A DNA stretch of 64,000 nucleotides from Zea mays (taxonomy: Eukaryota > Streptophyta > Magnoliopsida > Poales > Poaceae), in assembly GCF_902167145.1 (NCBI RefSeq), contig NC_050099.1:10244434-10308433 (forward strand), given 5' to 3'. This document shows, piece by piece, positions 23,706-35,689 of the stretch. A program made the position numbers and the translations under genes. Every line of letters begins with the position of its first letter. The stretch's first letter is position 1. The notes beneath the pieces are model-generated. The model was not told where the DNA came from and searched no databases. It saw only the letters and a list, made by a program, of their open reading frames with translations.

Positions 23706-24143
23706 CAATGGTGAAAGCCGACATAATTAGGAAGCTAGACGGGATCCTCGCCAATATTAGTCACTATCAAGGAAGCATACAATTCAAATGCTAGATTTTA
23801 CATATGCAAGCAGAGTTGTAAACACGTCATGGTCATAGACAAAAATACTTAGTTGAGCAGGCAAACTACAGAGCAGAAGAGCTGAATCCAGTTACCTTAA
23901 TGAGACAATTATGCGATTATTTCAGTTTGTCCGAAAACCACAAATTGAAATCGTTTAATGCAACTACAACAATAAACCTTTTATTTCCATAGCACAATTT
24001 CAGCTTGTTTAATAGTCTAGTTTTGTCACAGATTATATGTTTTACGTTTTCATAAAGCGCTCTGGTTTGAAGAACTAAAAGTAGATGAACCCCCTACACT
24101 TGAACAGAGTATATGTTTCTAAGCACTAATTCAAAGCATGATT

Positions 24144-26449
24144 AACCAAAATAAAACAGAATAGTTTGTTCCTTTACGCAAATTGCAGAACTATATTAAG
24201 TGCTTGTTTTTCAGTCCTAACTTTACATGAATTTTCAAACCAATCAATTTACCATCAAAAATAGATGGAGAACCACAAAGCAGGTTAAAGATAGATGTCA
24301 CAAAATTAATAAATTGACAAGTGCACATATTGTGGATGGGGTGTCAGCTTTACTCCTTGGAGTGTTATTTAAAAAAGAGGCGGTCAGCAAACAGAGAAAA
24401 CGTAGGTCTTATACAACATGAAACTACGTGAAACACAAATTTATATATTTTTACTATGGTCTGTCTCATGCTTAAGTAGTTTTTATACAGCAGTAGTCCC
24501 ATACCATTCCTCTAATTGAGTTATTTGTTCAGGAATGAACTGAAAACTAATAAAGGCATACAATCTACCACATGGTCAGTTTGTTCAGTTGACTAAACCC
24601 TAAATAAAAACAGAATAGTTCCCTTACGCAGACAGAACTGACTTATGTTTAGTTTGTTATTTGTTACTACCACTCATAAGCCAATAACCAGAAAACAGAT
24701 GGCTCTTGAATTAGAGGACAATTTCCTCATCTTCGTTGTACACCACAGATGGCTTGAATTAGAGTGCTATTAATCAAACAATTTAGGGACAATGTCCTCA
24801 TATTCGTTGTACACCATAGATGGCTTGAATTAGAGTGTTGTTAATCAAACGTTGAGGTTCGAGGCAAAGTTAGGCTTACTGATAAACCAAACATATGGTC
24901 ATATGTTGATGTTATATGAGACCACAGTAAAAATATAGTTACTGTGCTAAAGACTAAACGTAGAAATACAGACCAAACATACGTTTTTATTGTGACTGCT
25001 GACTGGAAAGTCAAGCAGGCAACAAAATATGGTAACCTACTTCGAATGACAGTGGACTATTATTAGCACATGGGCATTCAGTCATAAACCGTAGTCGTAC
25101 ATCAAAGGAGATTTTCAAAGTTAGTACCCAATACAAGAATTCACTGAAAGATGTATGAAGCATTACAGTTATTTAGAGTCCAAACTTAACAGGCTGGCAG
25201 TTGGCTATCTCCTAGCAGTGGCTCATCAGGTGTAATTTTTCAGATCATGATTCAGGGTCACTATGAAGCAAGCTCCGTTTGAATGGTAAAATAAGGAGAA
25301 ATAGTGTATATGTTAGAGCAGTTATCAAAGTAGTTCATGAAGAGTAGAACTTGACACACCCGGACCAACTCGTTTACGCTCGACCCCTTTAGGAACCACC
25401 TAGCATCACATTTACAATTCCAACGACATCAGAACATGGGATTCAGAATGAAATAAATGTGATTTAGAATCTCAATTCTCACCCGACATATGGATTTCAA
25501 ACGGATGGATAACCAAACGAGGCTTGCAAGAATGTCAGTCATAGAGAGAGCAAAGGTTCACATGACAAACAACAAGGAGGCCTGATACTATAGCGCTGTG
25601 GAGAACCATGCCCACATAATATAGGAAAATGATAGGTTAAGGATCTTGAGTATCAGCATCCTCAATTACCTTGAAACTACAGACTGATTTTCTTTTGTTA
25701 ATTAGTAGGAATAATCATGGTCCAGGTCATATTTCGTCATGTATGCTGATGAGCACATTGTAGGTAGGTTGAGAGAATGTTAGGTAAAGAAAAAGGAAAT
25801 CTAGTGTTTCCACTTTGTCTGACTCAGACAGTAGCAATAACATGCGAAATGAACGATATGGATGCACTTACATCCAAACACCAAATATTCCGATAAAACG
25901 CCATTAGTTTACTTCAGCCTTGTACATAGTATGAGATCTAACGTCCTTGTGAACCCCTGGTTGAAAATGAAAATGCTGTGAATTTCATCGACGAACTGGC
26001 CTCACCAGCGGCGGCGATCAGGCAACAACTCCAAGAGCGAGGATTCGCTGCCTCCATCGTCAATTCATAGCACCACCATTGTTGCAGCCAGGCATTCGCT
26101 GCCTCGTTCCTTGCAGCGGCTCTTCCTGTAATTGAGAGTGATTAGAACCATCCAAACACGAGCTGATGATTGGAGAGCTGCTACAGAAGCTAGAGCTCAC
26201 CGCAGACGAGGAGCAGAAAGAAAGAGTGATTATAAAGTGTGATTGTCCCTACCCACCAGATCCAAAAAGGGTGAAATGAGGATATTTTATTGAATGAGAA
26301 ATTGCAAGAATTCCTGAAATGGATTCAATTCCAAAGATAGGGTATCATGTAACAAGAGGTTATTGGATCAAAACATCACACAAAAAATGAATGAAAATAG
26401 ATCCAAATTGAGAGAAAAAACATATTCAATGCGACTTACTGAATCATTG
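24144..26449. other. Helitron interior, no gene recognised
   Basis: No supported coding sequence. A 71-bp direct tandem repeat lies at 24715-24850 (units with 'ggcttgaattagagtg'). The rest is anonymous AT-rich sequence, possibly intronic captured DNA. Confidence 0.5.
24715..24850. repeat. 71-bp direct tandem repeat, two copies
   Basis: The landmark tcctcat.ttcgttgtacacca occurs at 24724 and 24795. The two units differ by a few substitutions. Confidence 0.8.
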
Positions 26450-27345
26450 TCGTGCACACCGAGCCACCGCTCTAGACAGGCCCCATGCAAGTCTCTATTT
26501 GTGGGGTCTCATCGGAGGCTTGTCTTGGAGGAGAAGGGGCTCATGGCAATGTCAGAGGCAAAGTCCTCGAGGCGTCCACACCGCCATGAGTGGAGGTGGA
26601 GCCACAGGATCTCGATGCTGTGGCGATTGGGGGCGTGAAGCAGGCAAGCAGCGGTCGTGGATCTGAGCACTTGGGAGAGGCGAGCGATGCAGGGGAGCAT
26701 AGGTGAGGCAGGCACGGGTGGATCGTGAGCGGGGTGCCCAGAGAGCTGTGGCGCGGCGTCTCTCCGGGCGGGGGCTAGGGGTGGCATCGTGCAACGGGGG
26801 TGGTGGTGCTGGCGCAGGAGAGGCCCTGGGTGGTGCCTTGAGTCTGTTGTGCGGATGGGGGTTGGGGATCCGGCGGAGGTGGATCTCGCGGATGTACCGC
26901 GCCACTGCATCAATGTCCTCGCAGTTGTCGTTCTTGGCGAGCCGCGTCCACCGTCCCAACCAGGCATCGCGAGAGAAGTCCGCGGCGCAGCACGTCTCCA
27001 GCGTCGGAATGTCCAAACAGAACAGGAGGGAGATGTGGCGCAGCTCGGCACGGTAGTTGAACCTCGAGGAGGAGAACTTGAGCCCCTCCTAGCTACAGAA
27101 GAGGAGGATGACGGTGAGGCGGAACTCCCCCACCAGCGAAGCGTGGTGCGACATGGAGGCGGAAGGTGTAGGAGCCAGTGCCTAGAACGAGCAGGAGAGG
27201 AAGAGCTGCGACTGGTCACTGGTGGTTGGGTGGGGGAGGTAGAGCACGGAGAACGTGCTGACGATGGAAATAGGCGGGCATCGCGGCGTGGCGACCGGGG
27301 GTGCGTGGAGGCAGAACCGTGCACCACAGCGGGGTGTGGACGCCT
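26450..27345 (-). pseudogene. GC-rich captured gene piece, unidentified
   Basis: An abrupt GC-rich block at the Helitron 5' side. One minus frame gives a protein-like stretch: MSHHASLVGEFRLTVILLF from about 27155, a stop, then EGLKFSSSRFNYRAELRHIS, LDIPTLETCCAADFSRDAWL and a segment ending YIREIHLRRIPN near 26865, after which it becomes proline-rich. Composition and conserved-looking residues suggest a host exon, but I do not recognise the family. Overlapping frames are also long, so the frame choice is uncertain. Confidence 0.35.
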
Positions 27346-27373
27346 ACGCTCTACTCTTAAGAAGTAGTAGAGA

Positions 27374-27443
27374 CTAGTTTAGTGAAAGTTTTAGAAGTAC
27401 TAATTCACCCCCCCCCCCTCTTAGGCATCACCCGTTTCCTATA
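27374..27443 (+). mobile_element. Solo Copia LTR, right part
   Basis: Continues the LTR of 1464-2798 after the Helitron: ctagtttagtgaaag, a C-run, then the Sirevirus-type ending ctcttaggcatca and the terminus TTTCCTATA. Followed by the GGGTC duplication. Confidence 0.8.
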
Positions 27444-27589
27444 GGGTCTAATGTTAACTGGTTTGGCATCAGGAATTAATGGGATAGAATGGTCACAAGC
27501 CCTACTTGCTGGAAGATGGGTAGGGGCTTCAAATAAGTGTTCATACTTCTGCAGAATAGTCTGAATAGCAGAAGGTAATAGACTGAAAT
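27444..27589 (-). pseudogene. Gypsy G0 RT N-terminal fragment (piece 3)
   Basis: On the minus strand the peptide includes ILQKYEHLFEAPTHLPASRA, then HSIPLI and KPVNIRPYR, a standard start of a Ty3/Gypsy (chromovirus-type) RT. It joins the piece ending at 36985 on one side and the piece at 1463 on the other. No stop within it. Confidence 0.8.
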
Positions 27590-28898
27590 TGAAAGGGAAT
27601 TAGGCTAACACCTATTCCTAATCTAATTTTGGTGGTTGAATTGCCCAACACAAATAATTGGACTAACTAGTTTGCTCTAGTTTATAAGTTCTACAGGTGC
27701 CAAAGGTTCACAATAAGCCAATAAAAAGATCAAGAGAAAAGAGTTCAAACAAAGGAGCAAAGGGACAACCGAAGTGTGCCCTGGTCGGGCGCACCGGACT
27801 GTCCGGTGTGCCACCGGACAGTGTCTGGTGTACCAGGGGACTCCAAGCTGAACTTCGCACCTTCAGGAATTCTCAGAGTCGTCGCGCTATAATTCACCGG
27901 ACTGTCCGGTGTACACCGGACAGTGTCCGGTGCTCCAAGAATGAAGAGACTCTGAACTCGTCGGCTTCGGGAATTCACAACGGCTAGTCCGCTATAATTC
28001 ACCGGACATGTCCGGTGTACACCGGACTGTCCGGTGTGACAACGAAGCAACGGCTACTTCAGGCGCCAACGGCTACCTGCAGCGCATTAAATGCGCGCCA
28101 GCGCGCGCAGAAGTCAGACACGCCCATGCTGGCGCACCGGACACTCCACAGTGCATGTCCGGTGCACACCGGACATCCAGGCGGGCCCAACAGTCAGAGC
28201 TCCAACGGTCGGAACCCTAATGTTCGGGTGACGTGGCTGGCGCACCGGACATGTCCGGTGTGCACCGGACTGTCCGGTGCACCATACGACAGACACCCTC
28301 CACCCAAACGGCTAATTTGGTGGTTGGGGCTATAAATACCCCCAACCACCCCACATTCAAGTCATCCAATTTTCCACTTCTCAACCACTTACAAGAGCTA
28401 GGCATTCAATTCTAGACACACTCAAGTGATCAAATCCTCTCCAATTCCACACAAGGCTTTAGTGATTAGCGAGAGAGATTTGCTGTGTACTTTTGAGCTC
28501 TTGCGCTTGGATTGCTTCTTTCTTTCTCATTTGTTCTTGTGATCAAAACTCCATTGTAACCAAGGCAAGAGACACCAATTGTGTGGTGGTCCTTGCGGGG
28601 AAGATTTGTTCCCGGTTTGATTTGAGAAGAGAAGCTCACTCGGTCTGAGGGACCGTTTGAGAGAGGGAAAGGGTTGAAAAAGACCCGGCCTTTGTGGCCT
28701 CCTCAACGGGGAGTAGGTTTGCGAGAACCGAACCTCGGTAAAACAAATCATCGTGTCTCACTCCGCATTTGCTCACGATTTGTTTTGCGCCCTCTCTCTC
28801 GGACTCGTGTTTATTTCTAACGCAAACCCGTCTCGTAGTTGTGTTTATATTTGTTAATTTCAGTTTCGCCCTATTCACCCCCCTCTAGGCGACTTTCA
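27590..28898 (+). repeat. 5' LTR of Sirevirus
   Basis: TGAAAGGGAATTAGGC...GGCGACTTTCA. It has a cluster of palindromes CACCGGACTGTCCGGTG and relatives from 27790 to 28285, a TATA box (CTATAAATA, 28330-28338), and the typical CCCCCTCTAGGCGAC end. Confidence 0.9.
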
Positions 28899-28900
28899 AT

Positions 28901-28912
28901 TGGTATCAGAGC
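28901..28912 (+). other. Primer binding site of Sirevirus
   Basis: TGGTATCAGAGC, two bases after the LTR; complementary to initiator methionine tRNA. Confidence 0.9.
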
Positions 28913-28946
28913 CCGGTGCTTCATTAGAGCCTAACCGCTCGAAGTA

Positions 28947-31613
28947 ATGTCGGGAGATCACACCAAGAGGGAGATGGAGACCGGCGACAAGCCCACTATG
29001 AGTCACGGGAGCACTTCATCGGAAGAGTCCCGCACCAAGAGGAAGGAGAAGAAGAAGAACTCCTCCAAAGGGAAGGGGAAGGAGAAGAAATCCTCTTCCC
29101 ACAAGTCGCATCGGAGAGGCGACAAGCACAAGAGGATGAAGAAAGTGGTCTACTACGAGACCGACTCTTCATCACCGTTGACCTCCGACTCCGATGCGCC
29201 GTCCGTAACTTCTAAGCGCCAAGAGCGCAAGAAGTATAGTAAAATCCCCCTACGCTACCCCCACATTTCAAAGCGTACTCCTTTACTCTCCGTTCCATTA
29301 GGCAAACCACTGGTTTTTGATGGTGAAGATTATAATATGTGGAGTGACAAAATGAGGCATCATCTAACCTCACTCCACACAAGCATATGGAATGTTGTTG
29401 AGGTTGGTGTACAGGTACCATCCGTAGGAGATGAAGACTACGACTCGGACGAGGTGGCCCAAATTCACCACTTTAACTCCCAAGCCACCACTATACTCCT
29501 CGCCTCTCTAAGTCGAGAGGAGTATAATAAGGTGTAAGGGCTAAAAAGTGCGAAGGAAATTTGGGACGTACTCAAGACCGCGCACGAGGGAGACGAGGTG
29601 ACAAAGATCACCAAGCGGGAGACGATCGAGGGGGAGCTCGGTCGCTTCATGCTTCACCAAGGGGAGGATCCACAAGCAATGTACAACCGCTTGAAGACCT
29701 TGGTGAACCAAGTGCGCAACCTCGGGAGCGAAAAATGGGATGACCATGAGATGGTCAAGGTTATTCTTAGATCCCTCGTATTTCTTAACCCTACACAAGT
29801 TCAATTAATTCGAGGTGATCCTAGATATAAGCTAATGTCCCTCGAGGAAGTGATAGGTAAATTTGTGAGCTTTGAGCTAATGATTAAAGGCTCAAAGAAA
29901 ATCATCGAGCAAGGCACTTCCTCCACACCCGAGGCACTACCCATCACATTCAAGGCGACGGAAGATAAGAAGGAGGAAGCTACTCCAAGTCGAGCACCCA
30001 TAGACGCCTCCAAGCTCGACAACGAGGAGATGGCGCTCATCATCAAGAGCTTTCGTCAAATCCTCAAGCAAAGGAGGGGGAAAGACTACAAGCCCCGCTC
30101 CAAGAAAGTATGCTACATATGTGGTAAGCCCGGTCATTTCATTGCTAAATGTCCATTATCAAGTGATAGTGACAGGGGCGACGACAAGAAGGGAAGAAGA
30201 AAGGAGAAGAAGAGACACTACAAGAAGAAGGGCGGCGATGCCCACGTGTGCCGCGAGTGGGACTCCAACGAGAGCTCCACCGACTCCTCCTCCGACGAGG
30301 ACGCCGCCAACATCGCCGTCACCAAGGGTCTTCTCTTCCCCAACGTCGGCCACAAATGCCTCATGGCCAAGGACAGCAAAAAGAAGAAGGTCAAATCCAA
30401 ATCTTCCACTAAATATGAGTCCTCTAGTGATGATAATGCTAGTGATGAGGAAGATAATTTGCGTACCCTTTTTGCCGACCTCAACATGCAACAAAAGGAA
30501 AAACTAAATGAGCTAATTAGTGCTATCCATGAGAAGGATGATCTCTTGGACTCCCAAGAGGACTTCCTAATCAAGGAAAATAAAAAGCATGTTAAGGTTA
30601 AGAATGCTTATGCTCTAGAAATAGAAAAATGTGAAAAATTATCTAGTGAGCTAAGCACTTGCCATGAGACTATTGACAACCTTAGAAATGATAATGCTAG
30701 ATTAATTGCTAAGGTTGATTCACATGTTTGTGATGTTTCAATTCCCAATCTTAGAAATGACAATGTTGATTTGCATGCTAAGATTAAGGAATTGAATGAT
30801 TCTCTCGCTAGCCTTAGGATTGAAAATGAAAAATTAATTGCTAAGGCTAAAGATTTTGATGTTTGCAATGTTACTATTTCTAACCTTAGAAATGAGAATG
30901 ATATACTACATGTTAAGGTTGTAGAATTAAAATCTTGCAAACCCTCTACATCTACCGTTGAGCATGTTTCCATTTGCACTAGATGTAGAGATGTTGATAT
31001 TAATGCTATTCATGATCACATGGTCTTAATTAAACAACAAAATGATCATATAGCAAAATTAGATGCTAAAATTGCCGAGCATAACTTAGAAAATGAAAAG
31101 TTTAAATTTGCTAGAAGTATGCTCTATAATGGGAGACGCCCTGGCATCAAGGATGGCATTGGCTTCCAAAGGGGAGACAATGTCAAACTTAGTGCCCCTC
31201 CTAAAAATCTGTCTAACTTTGTTAAGGGCAAGGCTCCCATGCCTCAGGATAACGAGGGTTACATTTTGTACCCTGCCGGTTATCCCGAGAGCAAAATTAG
31301 GAGAATTCATTCTAGGAAGTCTCACTCTGGCCCTAATCATGCTTTTATGTATAAGGGTGAGACATCTAGCTCTAGGCAACCAACCCGTGCTAAGTTGCCT
31401 AAGAAGAAAACTCCTAGTGCATCAAATGATCATAATATTTCATTTAAAACTCTTGATGCATCTTATGTGCTTACTAACAAATCCGGCAAGGTAGTTGCCA
31501 AGTTTGTTGGGGGCAAACACAAGGGCTCCAAGACTTGTGTTTGGGTACCCAAAGTTCTTGTTTCTAATGCCAAAGGACCCAAAACCGTTTGGGTACCTAA
31601 AGTCAAGAACTAA
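28947..31613 (+). CDS. Sirevirus gag (one in-frame stop)
   Basis: Starts MSGDHTKREMETGDKP. The frame is open to 31613 except for TAA at 29535-29537. Features: a lysine/serine-rich N-terminus, the Copia gag core (LVFDGEDYNMWSDKMRHHL), a CCHC zinc knuckle (CYICGKPGHFIAKC, about 30112-30153), then a long repetitive coiled-coil-like region (30480-31110) with NLRNDN-type repeats. The large size and extended C-terminal part are typical of Sireviruses. It packages element RNA in cytoplasmic particles. pol follows in a different (+1) frame. Confidence 0.88.
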
Positions 31614-31626
31614 ACTTGTTTTGTAG

Positions 31627-34600
31627 GTTTATGCATCCGGTGGCTCAAGTTGGATCATCGATAGCGGGTGCACAAACCACATGACGGGGGAGAAGAAGAT
31701 GTTCTCCTCCTAAGAGAAAAACCAAGATCCCCAACGAGCTATCACATTCGGGGATGGAAACCAAGGTTTGGTCAAAGGTTTGGGTAAAATAGCTATATCT
31801 CCTGACCATTCCATTTCCAATGTTTTTCTTGTAGATTCTTTAGATTACAATTTGCTTTCCGTTTCGCAATTATGTCAAATGGGCTACAACTGTCTATTTA
31901 CTGATGTAGGTGTCACTGTCTTTAGAAGAAGTGATGATTCAATAGCATTTAAGGGAGTGTTAGAGGGTCAGCTATACTTGGTAGATTTTGATTGAGCTGA
32001 ACTCGACACTTGCTTAATTGCTAAGACTAACATGGGTTGGCTCTGGCACCGCCGACTAGCTCATGTTGGAATGAAGAATCTTCATAAGCTTCTAAAGGGA
32101 GAGCACATTTTAGGACTAACAAATGTTCATTTTGAGAAAGACAGGATTTGTAGCGCATGCCAAGCCGGGAAGCAAGTTGGCACTCATCATCCGCACAAGA
32201 ACATCATGACAAGTGACAGGCCACTAGAGCTCCTACACATGGACCTATTCGGCCCGATCGCTTACATAAGCATCGGCGGGAGTAAGTACTGTCTAGTTAT
32301 TGTGGATGATTATTCTCGCTTCACTTGGGTGTTCTTTTTGCAGGAAAAATCCCATACCCAAGAGACCTTAAAGGGATTCCTGAGACGGGTTCAAAATGAG
32401 TTCGGCTTAAGGATCAAGAAAATTAGGAGCGACAACAGGACGGAGTTCAAGAACTCTCAAATTGAAGGCTTCCTTGAGGAGGAAGGAATCAAGCATGAGT
32501 TCTCTTCTCCCTACACGCCATAACAAAATGGTGTAGTGGAGAGGAAAAATCGAACTCTATTGGACATGGCAAGGACCATGCTTGATGAGTACAAGACACC
32601 GGATCGGTTTTGGGCCGAGGCGGTTAACACCGCCTGCTACGCCATCAACCGATTATATCTACACCGAATCCTCAAGAAGACATCATATGAACTCCTAACC
32701 GGTAAAAAGCCCAATATTTCATATTTTAGAGTCTTTGGTAGCAAATGCTTTATTCTTGTTAAAAGAGGTAGAAAATCTAAATTTGCTCCAAAGACTGTAG
32801 AAGGCTTTTTACTAGGATATGATTCAAACACAAGGGCATATAGAGTCTTTAACAAGTCCGCAGGACTAGTTGAAGTTTCTTGTGACGTTGTGTTTGATGA
32901 GACTAACGGCTCTCAAGTAGAGCAAGTTGATCTTGATGAGATAGGTGAAGAAGAGGCTCCATGCATCGCGCTAAGGAACATGTCCATTGGGGATGTGTGT
33001 CCTAAGGAATCCGAAGAGCCTCCAAATGCACAAGATCAACCATCCTCCTCCACGCAAGCATCTCCACCAACCCAAAATGAGGACGAGGCTCAAGTTGATA
33101 AAGAGGAAGAACAAAATGATGAGCCACCTCAAGATGACGGCAATGATCAAGGGGGAGGTGCAAATGATGAAGACAAGGAGGATGAAGAACCAAGACTGCC
33201 ACACCCAAGAGTCCACCAAGCAATCCAACGAGATCACCCCGTCGACACCATCCTCGGCGACATTCATAAGGGGGTAACCACTAGATCTCGTGTTGCACAT
33301 TTTTGTGAGCATTACTCTTTTGTTTCCTCTATTGAGCCACACAGGGTAGAGGAAGCACTCCAAGATTCGGATTGGGTGATGGCGATGCAAGAGGAGCTCA
33401 ACAACTTCACTAGGAACGAGGTATGGCACTTGGTTCCACGTCCTAATCAAAATGTTGTAGGAACCAAGTGGGTCTTCCGCAACAAGCAAGACGAGCATGG
33501 TGTGGTGACAAGGAACAAAGCTCGACTGGTGGCCAAGGGATATTCACAAGTCGAAGGTTTGGATTTTGGTGAAACCTATGCACCCGTAGCTAGGCTTGAG
33601 TCAATTCACATATTATTAGCCTATGCTACTTACCATGGCTTCAAGCTTTACCAAATGGACGTGAAGAGTGCCTTCCTCAATGGACCAATCAAGGAAGAGG
33701 TCTATGTTGAGCAACCTCCCGGCTTTGAAGACAGTAAGTACCCTAACCATGTCTATAGGCTCTCCAAGGCGCTTTATGGGTTCAAGCAAGCCCCAAGAGC
33801 ATGGTATGAATGCCTTAGAGATTTCCTTATTGCAAATGGCTTCAAAGTCGGCAAGGCCGATCCTACTTTATTTACTAAAACTCTTGACAAAGATTTGTTT
33901 GTATGCCAAATTTATGTTGATGATATCATATTTGGGTCTACTAACGAATCTACATGTGAAGAATTTAGTAGGATCATGACACAGAAATTCGAGATGTCTA
34001 TGATGGGGGAGTTGAAGTATTTCTTGGGATTTCAAGTAAAGCAACTCCAAGAGGGCACCTTCATTTGCCAAACAAAGTACACTCAAGACATTCTAAACAA
34101 GTTTGGGATGAAGGATGCCAAGCCCATCAAGACACTCATGGGAACCAATGGGCATCTCGACCTCGACACGGGAGGTAAATCCGTCGATCAAAAGGTATAC
34201 CGGTCGATGATTGGTTCATTGCTTTATTTATGTGCATCTCGACCGGACATTATGCTTTCCGTTTGTATGTGTGCAAGATTCCAAGCCGACCCTAAGGAAT
34301 CTCACCTTACGGCCGTAAAACGAATCTTGAGATATTTGGCTTATACTCCTAAGTTTGGGCTTTGGTACCCTCGGGGATCCACATTTGATTTGATTGGCTA
34401 TTCGGATGCCGATTGGGCGGGGTGTAAGATTAATAGAAAGAGCACATCGGGGACTTGCCAGTTCTTGGGAAGGTCCTTGGTGTCTTGGGCTTCAAAGAAG
34501 CAAAATTCGGTCGCTCTTTCTACCGTCGAAGCCGAGTATATTGCTGCAGGCCATTGTTGCGCGCAATTGCTTTGGATGAGGCAAACCCTGCGGGACTATG

Positions 34601-34869
34601 GTTACAAATTAACCAAAGTTCCTCTTCTATGTGATAATGAGAGTGCAATCCGCATGGCGGATAATCCCGTTGAGCATAGCCGCACTAAACACATAGCCAT
34701 TCGGTATCATTTTCTTAGGGATCACCAACAAAAGGGGGATATCGACATTGCATACATTAATACTAAAGATCAATTAGTCGATATCTTTACCAAGCCACTA
34801 GATGAACAAACTTTTACCAAACTTAGGCATGAGCTCAATATTCTTGATTCTCGAAATTTCTTTTGCTAA
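31627..34869 (+). CDS. Sirevirus pol: protease, integrase, RT, RNase H (three in-frame stops)
   Basis: Frame +1 relative to gag. Protease ([14 protein letters not shown]), integrase zinc finger (WHRRLAH...ICSACQAGK), integrase core ([20 protein letters not shown]), acidic linker (32900-33230), RT ([34 protein letters not shown]) and RNase H ([17 protein letters not shown]), ending [13 protein letters not shown]. Stops at 31711, 31993 and 32521 lie in the protease, between protease and integrase, and near the integrase active site. The integrase motif reads DNR where DNG is usual. Integrase-before-RT order confirms Copia. Confidence 0.88.
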
Positions 34870-35689
34870 TTTGCACACACAGCTTATAAGTATACCTTTG
34901 ATCATGTCTCTTTTATATATGCTATGACTAATGTGTTTTCAAGTGTATTTCAAACCAAGTCATAGGTATATTGAAAGGGAATTGGAGTCTTCGGCGAAGA
35001 CAAAGGCTTCCACTCCACTCTACTACTCATCCTTCGTCGTCGCTCCGCTTCACTCTCCGTCTTTGGTATAATCTTCACTCATATGTTTTATTTGCCAAAG
35101 GAGAAAAAGTAGTTTTCAAAGGCTTATATCTCACTCAAAGTATCCGTTTTTGGCAATTCATGCCAAAGGGGGAGAAAGTATGAGCCCAAAGCAAAAGGAC
35201 CGCACCACCACCCTAATTTTAAAAAGATTTTCAATTGATAAATTTTAAATTAGTATCTCTTTGTGTTCTAAAGGGGGAGAAAGTAGTACTTTCAAAATTG
35301 ATATCTTAAAACCCTCTTGAACACTAAGAGGAGAACTTATTTGAGGGGGAGTTTTGTTTAGTCAAAGGAGAAGCATTTGAAACAAGGGGGAGGAGAAAAT
35401 TTCAAACTTGAAAATGCTTCGCAAAAATCTTATTCATTTACCTTTGACTATATTGCAAAAGGATTTTGAAAAGTATTTACAAAAAGAATTTGCAAAAACA
35501 AAACTTATGGTGCAAGCGTGGTCCAAAATGTTAAAAAATAAAGGAACAATCCATGCATATCAAGTAAGTAATATTTATTGGCTCAAATTCTAAGTAACCT
35601 TTGCACTTACATTCTGCAAACTAGTTCAATTATGTACTTCTATACTTGCTTTGGTTTGTGTTGGCATCAATCACCAAAAAGGGGGAGAT
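34870..35689 (+). other. Sirevirus 3' non-coding region with repeated polypurine motifs
   Basis: No coding sequence. It holds several purine blocks like the true tract: aaagggggagaaag at 35165 and 35270, gaggggga at 35343, aagggggaggaga at 35384. The functional tract, aaaaagggggaga (35676-35688), abuts the 3' LTR. Multiplied tracts are a described trait of Sireviruses. Confidence 0.75.

Larger units (their letters stand above)
13864..24143. repeat. Helitron internal tandem duplication, copy B (split by an LTR element)
   Basis: The second unit runs 13864-14571, is interrupted by the non-coding LTR retrotransposon, and resumes at 23711-24143, ending tcaaagcatgatt like copy A. The insertion point corresponds to about 13428 in copy A. 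A short extra segment (about 14250-14275) is present only in copy B. Confidence 0.85.
2799..27373 (-). mobile_element. Hel1-type Helitron, non-autonomous, with captured gene pieces
   Basis: Read on the minus strand, the 5' end is TCTCTACTACTTCTTAAG (27373 downward) and the 3' end is GCACGGGCACCGTACTAG (ending at 2799), the form of maize Hel1 termini. There is no target duplication; the surrounding solo LTR continues across it. No Rep/helicase reading frame is present, so it depended on another Helitron. Without its two nested LTR retrotransposons it is about 6 kb. It holds a tandem duplication with MutS-homologue-like exons (12749-24143) and a GC-rich unidentified gene piece (26450-27345). 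The rest (2803-3138, 12493-12748, 24144-26449) shows no convincing coding sequence. Confidence 0.8.

Noticed and set aside
2799..27373. Search for Helitron Rep/helicase coding
   Set aside because: No long frame with helicase or HUH motifs; the long frames belong to the nested Gypsy.
27697..28335. Overlapping ORFs in the Sirevirus LTR (and at 35797-36510)
   Set aside because: They are translations of palindromic repeats, occur on both strands and are not shared as protein between LTR families.
32971..33498. 175-aa antisense ORF in the Sirevirus pol linker
   Set aside because: Shadow of the acidic linker and RT start on the coding strand.
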